The notes under the pieces: generated by a model | What the model saw: the letters and a program-made list of their open reading frames with translations, nothing else | What the model was told of the DNA's origin: nothing | Databases searched by the model: none | From: Desulfobacteraceae bacterium | GTDB lineage: Bacteria; Desulfobacterota; Desulfobacteria; Desulfobacterales; Desulfosalsimonadaceae | DNA: 64,000 nt | Reading direction: 5' to 3' | Assembly (NCBI GenBank): GCA_014237465.1 | Contig: JABZFM010000015.1 | Coordinates: forward strand, 37,997 to 101,996 | Shown here: piece after piece, positions 16,604-25,835 of the stretch | Layout: every line of letters starts with the position of its first letter | Numbering within the stretch: the stretch's first letter is position 1 | Position numbers and translations under genes: made by a program

Positions 16604-18196
16604 ATGGATATGACCATTCAGGAACCACGAAAAGAAATATTTCAAAAAATAAAACGCGAAAGCTGGGATATCGTGATTGTCGGCGGAGGCATCACCGGCG
16701 CGGGAATATTGCGAGAGGCAGCCCACTTGAATCTCAAAGCACTCCTTGTTGAGCAGCGGGATTTTGCCTGGGGAACCTCCAGCCGCTCGACAAAAATGAT
16801 ACACGGGGGTCTGCGCTATCTCAAAGAAGGCAATTTTATTCTGACCTATAAATCCGTTCGAGAACGACAAAATCTACTCCAGGAAATCCCCGGCCTGGCC
16901 AATGACAAAGCCTTTATTCTTCCGGTTTATAAAGGCAAACTGTTTCAGCGTTTCTTAATTCACGTCGGCCTGATTGTATACAACCTGCTGGCCGGGCGAT
17001 GGAAGCGGAATCTGTCCTCTTTGAAGGAACTATCCAAACTCGTACCGTCTATTAAGCAAAAGGATTTACAGGCGGGCTTTTTAATTAACGATGCAATCAC
17101 CGATGATGCCAGACTGGTACTCAGAGTAATAGCCGAAGCAACCCGTGAAGACACAACCGCAATAAATTATTGCCGGGCAACCCGCCTGTTAAAGCAGGGG
17201 GGGCATGTAAGCGGTGTTGTTTTACAGGATACGGAAACCGGCGAGACCATTGATGTGAAGTCGCGCCTGGTTATCAACGCCACCGGTGCCTGGGTAGATA
17301 AACTTCGGGCTGAAGTCGAAAAATCGAATTCTCAGAAGATCCGCCCATTGCGGGGAAGCCATCTGATTTTTTCTAAAGAAAAAATTCCGCTTCAGCATAA
17401 TTTTTTAACCATGCACCCGAAAGATGGTCGTCCGGTGACCATACTTTCCTGGGAAGGCCGTATTTTAGTCGGCACCACCGATATTGACCATCCATATGAT
17501 TTGAACCAGGAACCCACCATTAGCCCAGAAGAGGTTGTTTACCTTTTGGAAACAGTCAACTATCTATTTCCAGGATTAAAAGTTAAAAAAGAGGATATTA
17601 TTGCCACCGTTGCCGGTATTCGGCCGGTGGTGGACTCGGGCAAAAAAGACCCGTCAAAAGAATCGAGAGATTATGCCATCTGGAAAGAGGGAGGGCTGCT
17701 GACGGTAACCGGTGGGAAATTGACGACTTTCCGAATCACTGCCTTAGATGTTTTAGCAGAAGCCCAGGAATATATCGGCGCTTTACCGGATGTACAAAAA
17801 AAGCGAAAAATCTTTTCACGCCATAACCAAACCGTTCCGAAGTCATGCAGTCTAAAAAAAGAACAAGTCAAGCGGCTCCAGGGCAGATACGGAGAGAACT
17901 TTAAACAACTGATAGAAAACGCTACAGACGCCGAACTGGAGACGATTCCCGGCACCCTCACCGTATGGGCGGAACTTCGTTGGGCCGCCCAAAACGAAAG
18001 TGTCATTCACTTAGAGGATCTGATGCTGAGACGAACCCGCTTGGGATTGCTGCTCTGTAACGGGGGGGATGAGATTCTTCCGCGAATTCGTAAAATCTGT
18101 CAGCCGATTCTCGGATGGACTGACGAAAAATGGCAAAATGAAGCCCTGGCCTATCTGAATCTCTGGAAACAGTGCTATAGCGTTCCGAAATTTTAA
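16604..18196 (+). CDS. glpD: Glycerol-3-phosphate dehydrogenase, FAD-dependent
   Basis: 530 aa. The N-terminus holds the FAD-binding motif DIVIVGGGITGAGI followed by FAWGTSSRSTKMIHGGLRYL, a near-signature of GlpD/GlpA. PLRGSHL, VGTTDIDHPYD, ATVAGIRPVV and the C-terminal LLTVTGGKLTTFR strand are also present, and the C-terminal DAO_C helical domain is intact. It oxidises sn-glycerol-3-phosphate to dihydroxyacetone phosphate, passing electrons to quinone. It lies 32 nt after the alkyl-DHAP-synthase-like gene, so it may supply DHAP for ether lipid synthesis. Confidence 0.9.
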   Translation: MDMTIQEPRKEIFQKIKRESWDIVIVGGGITGAGILREAAHLNLKALLVEQRDFAWGTSSRSTKMIHGGLRYLKEGNFILTYKSVRERQNLLQEIPGLANDKAFILPVYKGKLFQRFLIHVGLIVYNLLAGRWKRNLSSLKELSKLVPSIKQKDLQAGFLINDAITDDARLVLRVIAEATREDTTAINYCRATRLLKQGGHVSGVVLQDTETGETIDVKSRLVINATGAWVDKLRAEVEKSNSQKIRPLRGSHLIFSKEKIPLQHNFLTMHPKDGRPVTILSWEGRILVGTTDIDHPYDLNQEPTISPEEVVYLLETVNYLFPGLKVKKEDIIATVAGIRPVVDSGKKDPSKESRDYAIWKEGGLLTVTGGKLTTFRITALDVLAEAQEYIGALPDVQKKRKIFSRHNQTVPKSCSLKKEQVKRLQGRYGENFKQLIENATDAELETIPGTLTVWAELRWAAQNESVIHLEDLMLRRTRLGLLLCNGGDEILPRIRKICQPILGWTDEKWQNEALAYLNLWKQCYSVPKF

Positions 18197-18315
18197 CCCT
18201 GAACGATTGCAAAATATGTATAAATCGTTAAAGCCTTAAAAATATGGAGAATAATATTTTAGCCATAAATTGTTTGCTTGAACAAGCAAAAATTCATCGT
18301 ACACAGGAGAATACC

Positions 18316-19062
18316 ATGAACATCGAAATCAAGGAACGCTTTATGGAAGCATGGGAAAAACACTTCCCCGGCAGCGAACTACCCATCGCCTGTTTTTACT
18401 CCAATGAGCTGAATAACGTGGAGTTTCCGAAGGCTCCCAAGCCTAATCGCAAAGGGTATACATGTATTTTCGCCCAGATAACTCCGGTAAGGAAAGGGTG
18501 CGCCCGTGCCTTTAACAAGGAGAACCTGGGGTGTTTCGGGAGTTTTTTGCCTTTTGGTTTTGACTTTGAACTCACCGAGGATGTTAAGAACTATGTCTGC
18601 AATGTGGAACGTGTTAAAAAGAGCTATGACCATCTTGAGAGCATGTATGAACACCGCCCACCTAAACAGGCTCCAGGGAAATACCTTGTGTTCAAGCGCT
18701 GGGACACACTTGAGAAACAGGATGATCCGCAGGTGGTTTTTTTCTTCGGCAACCCGGACGTTATCTCCGGCCTCCATGGGATTGCAAATTTCGACACCAT
18801 GACACCATACGACGTGATTGCACCGTTTGGTACTGCTTGTGATTCAATTGTTGGTTTCCCAATGTACGAACTGAAATCTGACCAGCCCAAGGCGGTCCTG
18901 GGAGCTTTAGATCCTTCAGTAAGAACCCGCTTTAAGCCGCACCTTCTCACTTTCTCCGCCCCCTGGCCCAAATTTTTGAGCATGCTGGAAAATATGGATA
19001 AAAGTTTTCTGGCGACAGATAGTTGGTCGAAAGTAAAATCACGATTTTCACGAGTCAAATAG
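18316..19062 (+). CDS. DUF169-family protein
   Basis: 248 aa from ATG 18316, which has GGAG 7 nt upstream; an in-frame ATG at 18244 lacks a ribosome site. The sequence has DUF169 traits: conserved Cys positions (CIFAQ, RKGCARAF, LGCFG) and the C-terminal KAVLGALDPSVRTRF block. The family is common in anaerobes and archaea and has no assigned function. It follows glpD by 120 nt on the same strand. Confidence 0.72.
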   Translation: MNIEIKERFMEAWEKHFPGSELPIACFYSNELNNVEFPKAPKPNRKGYTCIFAQITPVRKGCARAFNKENLGCFGSFLPFGFDFELTEDVKNYVCNVERVKKSYDHLESMYEHRPPKQAPGKYLVFKRWDTLEKQDDPQVVFFFGNPDVISGLHGIANFDTMTPYDVIAPFGTACDSIVGFPMYELKSDQPKAVLGALDPSVRTRFKPHLLTFSAPWPKFLSMLENMDKSFLATDSWSKVKSRFSRVK

Positions 19063-19101
19063 TTCAATTAATGAAAGAAATTTATGGAAAGAAGTAACAA
19101 G

Positions 19102-19744
19102 ATGAAGATAGTCCTCTGGGGTGCAACGGGCCTGACGGGCCGGGAGGTACTCAACCAGGCGCTGGAGGGTGGACTCGAAGTGAAGGCAGTTGCTCGTAAT
19201 CCAGGGCTGATCGAAGTAGAACACGCCAACTTGTCTGTCGTTTGGGGTGATGCGCTCGACCCCCAATCGGTTGAGGATGCCGTCGCCAGGGGGGAGGTTG
19301 TCATCAGTGCGTTGGGAAGCGGTGCCACTCTCATGCAGGCACGCAAGCCGACGACCCTCTACTCCGAAGGCTTTGCCAACATTGTTGCTGCCCATGCGCA
19401 AACACGACATCCGCCGCTTTATTGCACTCGTAGCGGTCGGGACGGTGCCCGATCCAAGCGAGCCGCTCATCCACAAGCAGATCATCAGGCGTATCCTCAA
19501 AGCTAATTACGACGATATAAGAAAGGCCGAGAAAAACGTCCTGGCCAATTGCGATGACCTGGACTGGATAGGCATTCGTCCTATGCGGCTGATGAATACC
19601 CCTCGAACCGGCAAGTACCGCACTGCCGTCAATTTTCTGCCTCCTAATGGAGTCGAAATCAGTCGAGCGGACGTGGCGGAATTTATGCTGAAGCAAATGA
19701 GCACCGACGAGCATCTACGGAGCTATGTGACAATTGCCTATTAA
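19102..19744 (+). pseudogene. NAD(P)-binding NmrA/SDR-like protein, frameshifted
   Basis: The first frame gives MKIVLWGATGLTGREVL (Rossmann GxxGxxG) through VISALGSGATLM and YSEGFANIVAA. The homologous continuation (MRKHDIRRFIALVAVGTVPDP...YVTIAY*) is in the next frame. The switch is at about 19395, where GCTGCCCATG carries one base too many; removing one C joins the two parts into a normal roughly 210-aa atypical SDR. Either a real inactivating mutation or a sequencing error. Confidence 0.7.
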
Positions 19745-19828
19745 ATTCGAGATGTGGCGCCTATTGCTGTTAGACTTTACACGGGGTATCAGATATATTT
19801 ATTTTCAAAATAAAAAGGAGAGACAACA

Positions 19829-20161
19829 ATGATTGCTTGTTGCGGATTGGATTGTTCCAAGTGCGAGTGTTTCCTTGCCACTCAAACCGATGATGACAAT
19901 ATGCGGGCTGATATAGCAAAAAAATGGTCAGCAAGGTATAGAGCTGACATCAAACCAGAGCATATCAATTGTGAAGGATGTCGTTCTGACGGCAGAAAGT
20001 TTTTTTATTGTGCCGATATGTGTGAACTTCGGAAATGCTGTCAGGAAATGGAATTAGATAATTGTGCAGCTTGTGATATGTATAGCACGTGCGATAAACT
20101 TAAACATTTCTGTAAAATCGCTCCTGAAGCACGTGAAGCTTTGGACAAGTTGCGTTCTTAG
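19829..20161 (+). CDS. DUF3795-family Cys-rich protein
   Basis: 110 aa, preceded by AAGGAGAG. Eleven-plus Cys arranged as CCGLDCSKCECF, CEGCRSDGR, CADMCELRKCC, CAACDMYSTC is the DUF3795 pattern, probably metal- or Fe-S-binding, of unknown function. A 49-nt piece of this gene is repeated at 14024-14072. Confidence 0.8.
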   Translation: MIACCGLDCSKCECFLATQTDDDNMRADIAKKWSARYRADIKPEHINCEGCRSDGRKFFYCADMCELRKCCQEMELDNCAACDMYSTCDKLKHFCKIAPEAREALDKLRS

Positions 20162-20476
20162 ATGATGCTAACAAGGATCAAGTCGTAATTCAGATAATTA
20201 ATAACTTTGTTATCTGGGAGAATTGAACAAGCAATCATGACTGGTAAACAGTCTGGATTTTAATAAAACTTCCCCCTCATACGCTGCTATCATTACTATA
20301 AAACGCCACGCATGCTTCTCAACCCGCCGATATAAAATATAAAACATTTAGCTCATCATCACCCGGAGGATAACTGTAAAAAATTTACTTGACAAAGCAA
20401 TATATAACTTTTTATACTATAAATAATTATATATAAATATTTTTATAAGCACCATCTTAACTGAAAGATTTTTTAC
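20162..20476 (+). promoter_or_regulatory. AT-rich promoter region of padR
   Basis: 315 nt without a gene. TTGACA (20389-20394), an 18-nt spacer and TATACT (20413-20418) form a strong sigma-70 promoter about 60 nt ahead of the PadR start. The surrounding 20398-20445 is a run of TATA/ATAT half-sites that could be the PadR operator. A small hairpin CAGATAA/TTATCTG occurs near 20192-20217 without a U-tract. Confidence 0.5.
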
Positions 20477-21028
20477 ATGCTTAAATACGCCCTGCTTGGT
20501 TTCCTGAAATATAACGCAAAAACAGGCTATGAACTCAAACAGACAATGGATACATCCACCAGTCATTTCTGGCATGCCAAACAGAGCCAGATTTATACCA
20601 CGCTTAAAAAACTGGAAGAAGCCGGACAGGTCTCCTCTCTCCTTGAACACCAGGAAAGTCGTCCTGACCGGCGGGTTTATACTATTACGGAATCCGGAAT
20701 AAAGGCTTTGCAGGAATGGCTGGCAAAACCTGTGACCGACCCTGAAACAGTCAAGCACACGCTACTCTTAAAACTATTTTTCTCAGCCAACCAGGAAAAA
20801 CAATTCCTCTTGGCACAGTTGGGCCTGCAGCGTACCCTTCACGAACAACAGATGGAACACTATCAATCTGAAACAAAAGATATCATTAAAGAGGTCGCAG
20901 CCAGTGTGCCGGCGTTAAAGCAAGATGCCCATATGTGGGAGGCAACCCGGCGGTTCGGGGAACTTTATGAAGAGATGAACCTTAAGTGGATCAATGAAAC
21001 TATTTCCATGCTGCAAAAAAAATTTTAA
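20477..21028 (+). CDS. PadR-family transcriptional regulator
   Basis: 183 aa. N-terminal winged helix (LKYALLGFLKYNAKTGYELK, HFWHAKQSQIYTTLKKLEEAGQV, RRVYTITESGIKAL) is the PadR signature, and the C-terminal vinculin-like helical dimerisation domain (residues about 90-183) is present. It lies 40 nt ahead of the second winged-helix 4Fe-4S protein gene and probably regulates it with itself. Confidence 0.9.
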   Translation: MLKYALLGFLKYNAKTGYELKQTMDTSTSHFWHAKQSQIYTTLKKLEEAGQVSSLLEHQESRPDRRVYTITESGIKALQEWLAKPVTDPETVKHTLLLKLFFSANQEKQFLLAQLGLQRTLHEQQMEHYQSETKDIIKEVAASVPALKQDAHMWEATRRFGELYEEMNLKWINETISMLQKKF

Positions 21029-21068
21029 CGTCTGCCATAAAAAACTTTAATACAAGAAAGGACAAATC

Positions 21069-22151
21069 ATGAGCGATGAAATTTATCACAAGCTGGCAAA
21101 GCTGCTTGACACCCTGCCAAACGGATTTCCCGCCACACCCAACGGTGTTGAAATCAAATTGCTGAAAAAAATTTTTACCCCTGAAGAGGCGGACCTTTTT
21201 ATGGATTTACGGCTTACCGCTGAAACACCGAAACAGATCGCGGAACGGACCGGAAGACCTTTAAAAGGCTTAGATGAACAACTTGTCTCCATGTGGAAAA
21301 GAGGTGAATTGTTTGGTGTGGACTTAAATGGATTTAAAATGTTTAAGATGATTCCCTGGGTCCTCGGTATCTATGAATTTCAACTAAAACGCATGGACCG
21401 TGAATTTGCGGAACTGTGTGAAGAATATGCACCTTTTATGGCCAAACAATTTTTTACCGAAAAGCCCCAGTTTATGCAGACCATTCCCATTGAGCAGGAA
21501 ATATCTGAAAAACATGAAACCCTGTCCTATGAAAAAGTCTCCACGATCATTGAAAATGGGCTGTCTTTTGCGGTTGCGGATTGCATCTGCAAAAAGGAAA
21601 AAAGCCTTTTAGATGAGCGTTGTGACAAGCCCATGGAAGTATGCCTTGCTATTGCGCCGATTCCCGGGGCATTTGATAATTTTGCCCATTGGGGCAGACC
21701 CATATCAAAACAGGAAGCCTATGATGTGCTGAAAACATCAGAGGAAGCCGGCCTTGTTCATTTAACCCAGAACATTGAAAGCGAGCATTTCTTTATCTGT
21801 AATTGCTGCGGATGCTGCTGCGGAATCCTTCGAGGCATGAATGAGTATGGCTTCACAGATGCCATTAACTCAAATTTTTGCGCTAAAATCGACCCGGACA
21901 CCTGTATCTCATGTGGTGTATGTGAGGAAGAACGATGCCAGGTCAAAGCCATTGAAGAGGTGGATGAAGTTTTTCGTGTAATCGAGGAGCGGTGCATCGG
22001 GTGCGGGCTTTGTATCTCCACATGCCCGTCGGAATCTATCCAACTGGTTAGAAAAGATGCCCAAGACATCACAAAACCGCCAAAGAATGAAATGGACTGG
22101 TTGAAAGTAAGAGGGGGGAACCGCGGTGTGGATTTCAGCGACTATATTTAA
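21069..22151 (+). CDS. Winged-helix/4Fe-4S ferredoxin-type protein (paralogue of 11296-12555)
   Basis: 360 aa, start preceded by AAAGGA. Residues 1-95 form a helix-turn-helix-like module (FTPEEADLFMDLRL, IAERTGRPLKGLDEQL). Then come DCICKKEK, CNCCGCCC, a ferredoxin-like CISCGVCEEERC (an atypical spacing with an EER insert) and a classical CIGCGLCISTCP. The same architecture occurs at 11296-12555; both sit beside regulators and oxidoreductases. Likely an electron carrier or Fe-S-based sensor. Confidence 0.82.
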   Translation: MSDEIYHKLAKLLDTLPNGFPATPNGVEIKLLKKIFTPEEADLFMDLRLTAETPKQIAERTGRPLKGLDEQLVSMWKRGELFGVDLNGFKMFKMIPWVLGIYEFQLKRMDREFAELCEEYAPFMAKQFFTEKPQFMQTIPIEQEISEKHETLSYEKVSTIIENGLSFAVADCICKKEKSLLDERCDKPMEVCLAIAPIPGAFDNFAHWGRPISKQEAYDVLKTSEEAGLVHLTQNIESEHFFICNCCGCCCGILRGMNEYGFTDAINSNFCAKIDPDTCISCGVCEEERCQVKAIEEVDEVFRVIEERCIGCGLCISTCPSESIQLVRKDAQDITKPPKNEMDWLKVRGGNRGVDFSDYI

Positions 22152-22266
22152 GCTGAAATAGTTCAGGCTTGATCTGACAATCCTATTGCAAAAAAGAGGA
22201 TTACAGGTTTTGATATAGGTGGCTAAACCTTAAAAAATATCAAAACACAAAAGGAGGAATTAGACA

Positions 22267-23028
22267 ATGGAGCAATCAGTTCGAATTATGCCGTGCCTTG
22301 ACATGCAGAACGGACGCGTCGTCAAAGGCGTTCATTTCGTGGATATTCGGGATGCCGGTGATCCGGTCGAATGTGCAAGGGCGTATTGCGACGCCGGTGC
22401 AGATGAACTGGCCCTTTTGGATATCACGGCCACGGTGGAAGGCAGAGCCACCATGCTTGATATTGTTACGCGTGTCGCAGAGGTCACCACGGTTCCATTG
22501 ACCGTTGGCGGCGGAATTTCCGACGTGAAATCGGCCGAAGCAGTATTAAACGCAGGCGCAAACAAAGTCTCGACCAGCAGTGCCGCCTTCCGGAATCCCG
22601 AACTGATCCCGGAAATGGTGAATGTGCTGGGCGCTGATAACGTGACAGTGGCCATTGATGTGGACCGGAACAAAGCCCTCCCCTCAGGCTATGAAGTTTA
22701 TATTGACGGCGGACGAACGGCCACCGGTGCTGATGCAGTGGAATGGGCCAAACGTGTGGATGGTTTCGGGGTGCCGGTCATTCTTCCTACAAGTAAGGCG
22801 GGCGACGGTGCGCAAACCGGATTTGATCTGCCGGTAATCCATGCTATCAAGGAAGCGGTTTCAGCCGAGGTTGTGGCGTCCGGCGGCGCGGGGAAACTGG
22901 AACACTTCTATGGGGCCGCACAGGCTGGGGCGACCATCCTGCTTGCCGCGTCCGTGTTCCATTTCGGGCTCATCGGCATCGATGACTTAAAGGACTACCT
23001 CCGGGGCCGGGGGATGAATATCCGCTAA
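22267..23028 (+). CDS. hisF: Imidazole glycerol phosphate synthase cyclase subunit, stand-alone
   Basis: 253 aa, GGAGG 9 nt upstream. Full HisF barrel: IMPCLDMQNGRVVKG (catalytic Asp and the ammonia-gate Lys), LTVGGGIS, AIDVDR, DGGRTATGADAVEWAKRV, VVASGGAGKLEHF and ALAASVFHFG-like C-terminal phosphate site. The usual TSxDRDGT loop reads TSKAGDGAQTG, losing the first Asp but keeping the second, catalytic one. No hisH or other his gene is nearby. It would convert PRFAR and ammonia to IGP and AICAR if paired with HisH. Divergence leaves a paralogous role possible. Confidence 0.82.
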   Translation: MEQSVRIMPCLDMQNGRVVKGVHFVDIRDAGDPVECARAYCDAGADELALLDITATVEGRATMLDIVTRVAEVTTVPLTVGGGISDVKSAEAVLNAGANKVSTSSAAFRNPELIPEMVNVLGADNVTVAIDVDRNKALPSGYEVYIDGGRTATGADAVEWAKRVDGFGVPVILPTSKAGDGAQTGFDLPVIHAIKEAVSAEVVASGGAGKLEHFYGAAQAGATILLAASVFHFGLIGIDDLKDYLRGRGMNIR

Positions 23029-23496
23029 AAAAACCATTAAGTGATCTGGTTGTGATCTGGGGTCAGACCCCAATTCCGGCTCTTTGCAAACAATGCCGGC
23101 CAACAATGCCCCAGTTCATAGCCGTTCATAAAAACTGCCACGAAAATTCAAAATTAAAGATGCGACCCTGTTCTGCTGCCTCTCCACTGCCTCTTTACGT
23201 TTATCAGATCCCTTGATACCATCCCAAAAGAAAAAACAAGTGCCGGTCCACAATCTTTTTACAGAATATGATAATCAAGGGCTGATACCATTTACACCCC
23301 CTTTCAACCGAATACGACGATTGTTGCTGATAATTAAGTAAGGTGTTCCCGGAATTCTCGTTATTATTAAAGTTTACCGATGGACAATACGTAAAAAGAA
23401 TGACAATATGAACAAAAAATGAGAAATCCAACTCATGGAATTTAAACTGTATCGACATATGCGCCTTTATTTTTTTTGCAATTGGAGGATTTTCTA
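23029..23496. other. 468-nt intergenic region with REP-like palindrome
   Basis: No convincing gene. A 15-nt perfect-armed palindrome TGGGGTCAGACCCCA lies at 23058-23072, preceded by TGATCTGG repeated twice (TGATCTGGT TGTGATCTGG), a sequence style typical of dispersed REP elements. It directly follows hisF and could act as terminator-like structure. The rest, up to the kinase ribosome site GGAGG at about 23483, shows nothing recognisable. Confidence 0.45.
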
Positions 23497-25689
23497 ATGG
23501 ATGTCAAGCCAACTTATGAGGAATTAGAAAAAGCGCTTCAAAAGAGTGAAAAAAAATTCAGGGATTTTTATGAAAATTCTGTAATGGGTCTTTTCCAGAC
23601 TGAAATAGACGGCAGGCTCCTGATGCTGAACCGGAAATGCGCTGAAATTTTCGGGTATGACTCGCCTGCCCTGGCGCTTGAAGCGGTAAAAAATGTTAAT
23701 GATATTTATGTTTATCCCGAAAAACGATTACAGCTCATTTCGGATATTAAAAAAAATGGGTTTATCCGGGATGTGGAAATTGAGTGTAAAAAATCAAATG
23801 GTGATTTGTTCTGGATAAATCTTAATACCATTAAATCCGTTGAAGAAGACGGCAGTATTTTTTTTAACGGCATTCTGTCAGATATAACGGAGCGCAAATT
23901 CGCTGAAGCGGAATTGAAAAAATTTAAAACAATTTCCGACCAGGCAAATTACGGCACGACGATAGTGGATCTTGACGGCAATTTTATTTATATAAATGAA
24001 AATTTTGCGCTGATGCACGGATTTTATCCTGATGAACTGGCAGAAAAAAATCTTGAAATCTTTCACACCAAAGAGCAAATGGGTCACGTCGACAGGCTGA
24101 ATGAAAAACTGGTAAATGAAGGCGGTTATTCGGCCGAAGAAGTCTGGCATGTTAGAAAAGATGGTTCTGTTTTTCCAACGATCATGAACGGATACATTAT
24201 CAAAAAAGATGATGGCAGCCCCTATTTAATGGCTGCAACCGCCATTGACATCACCGACCGTAAGCTGGCCGAAGAAGCGCTGAAAAAGAGTGAAGCAAAA
24301 TATCGTCTTATTTGTAATAAAATCCCCATCGGCATTTTCCATTATGACAAACAGGGCGTTATTACCGTGTGCAATGAACAATCAGCGGAAATAGCCGGAA
24401 CATCAATTGAAAATCTCATCGATTTTAACCTGCTGGAAAACCTGAAAAATGAACATATGTTAACCGCAGTGAAAGATTCTCTGGATGGAAAAACGCGTCA
24501 TTTGGAAGGAAAATATTCGTCTGTAACCGGTGACAAGACAACCTATACCAAATCAGATTTTATTCCGCTTATTTCAGACGGTGATTTTGTGGAAGGCGGC
24601 ATCGGCGTGGTAGAGGATGTCACAGAAAAAATAATGGCGGCAAAAGCCCTGCGGGAGAGCCAGCATCAACTGAAATCCATTATTAATAACGCGTCGGCGG
24701 TTATCTATCTTAAGGATAAACAGGGGAAATTTATTCTCATCAACAGGCAGTTTGAAACCCTGTTTCATATCACTCAAGAAGAGATCTTCGCTAAAACCGA
24801 TTATGATATATTTCCCAGGGAAATTTCCGATCGTTTAAAGGAAAACGATTTAAAGGTTATTGAAGCGGGCATGCCCCTTGAATTTGAGGAGAACGTTCTT
24901 CATGATGATGGGATACATACGTATATTTCCATTAAATTTCCCATTCAGGATGCTTCAGGGACGACTTATGGTGTGTGTGGCATTTCAAGCGATATCAGCG
25001 ATCGAAAGCAGGCGGAGGAGGAACTGACAAAATCTCATGAAAAGTTGCGCAATCTCTCAGTATATCTCCAATCTGCAAGGGAACAGGAACGGACACACAT
25101 TGCCCGTGAGGTTCATGATGATCTGGGACAGGCATTAACCGCGATAAAACTGGACCTTTCCTGGTTAAAAGAAAAAATTCCCAAAAAGGAAAAAACGGTT
25201 GTTAAAAAGGCTGAAAAAACCATTGCGCTTGTGCATAATGCCATCAAGTCGGTCCAGCGAATCATTTCAGAATTAAGACCCGGATTGTTAAATGATCTGG
25301 GACTTGCAGCAGCAATGGAATGGCAGATAAAAGAATTTGAGGAACGGACGGGCATCAAAACAGATATGACGATCGATCCTGAAGAGCCTGAGTTAGATAA
25401 CGCGCTTTCCACAACAATTTTTCGGATTTTTCAGGAAACCCTCACAAATATCACCCGCCATTCACAGGCGACATGTATTAAAGTGCGCTTAAAAGAAAGA
25501 GACGGCATTATAGAACTTATTGTAAGAGATAACGGGGTCGGGATAACCGAGGATCAGATTGCCCACCGCGATTCATTCGGGTTGATGGGGATGATGGAAC
25601 GGGCCCATGCGGCTGGGGGGGAGATAAAAATTTCAGGGAATCCGGGCAGGGGGACCATGATGGCGGTGCATGTTCCGGTTAAAAAATAA
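23497..25689 (+). CDS. Multi-PAS sensor histidine kinase (NarL-type, HisKA_3)
   Basis: 730 aa from ATG 23497, with GGAGG 9 nt upstream; the in-frame TTG before it is unlikely. Four PAS domains lie in series (about residues 15-135, 140-260, 265-385, 390-510), each ending in D-I-T/S-D/E-R-K type PAC strands. HisKA_3 follows with phosphoacceptor His in REVHDDLGQALTAIKLDL, then a HATPase_c with RDNGVGI and SFGLMGMMERA. No transmembrane helix or heme motif was seen, so it is probably a soluble redox or ligand sensor. No response regulator gene is adjacent. Confidence 0.88.
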   Translation: MDVKPTYEELEKALQKSEKKFRDFYENSVMGLFQTEIDGRLLMLNRKCAEIFGYDSPALALEAVKNVNDIYVYPEKRLQLISDIKKNGFIRDVEIECKKSNGDLFWINLNTIKSVEEDGSIFFNGILSDITERKFAEAELKKFKTISDQANYGTTIVDLDGNFIYINENFALMHGFYPDELAEKNLEIFHTKEQMGHVDRLNEKLVNEGGYSAEEVWHVRKDGSVFPTIMNGYIIKKDDGSPYLMAATAIDITDRKLAEEALKKSEAKYRLICNKIPIGIFHYDKQGVITVCNEQSAEIAGTSIENLIDFNLLENLKNEHMLTAVKDSLDGKTRHLEGKYSSVTGDKTTYTKSDFIPLISDGDFVEGGIGVVEDVTEKIMAAKALRESQHQLKSIINNASAVIYLKDKQGKFILINRQFETLFHITQEEIFAKTDYDIFPREISDRLKENDLKVIEAGMPLEFEENVLHDDGIHTYISIKFPIQDASGTTYGVCGISSDISDRKQAEEELTKSHEKLRNLSVYLQSAREQERTHIAREVHDDLGQALTAIKLDLSWLKEKIPKKEKTVVKKAEKTIALVHNAIKSVQRIISELRPGLLNDLGLAAAMEWQIKEFEERTGIKTDMTIDPEEPELDNALSTTIFRIFQETLTNITRHSQATCIKVRLKERDGIIELIVRDNGVGITEDQIAHRDSFGLMGMMERAHAAGGEIKISGNPGRGTMMAVHVPVKK

Positions 25690-25835
25690 CAGGTTTTTTT
25701 AAAGATGTGTAAAGTCCAAGCTCGAAAACCAAGACGAAGAATGGAGTCACCCACCCCTCGGTGGCTCTCGGAATTATGAATTAAAAGTGACTCTGATCAC
25801 CTGAGCTCCTAATATAAAAAGAGCTTGAATCAGCC

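Noticed and set aside
22179..22203. AATCCT/AGGATT hairpin between the 4Fe-4S gene and hisF
   Set aside because: Short stem without a U-tract; not convincing as terminator or riboswitch.
25690..25835. Hairpin GAGTCACC/GGTGGCTC near 25743 as kinase-gene terminator
   Set aside because: It pairs well but has no U-tract, so it was not called as a terminator.
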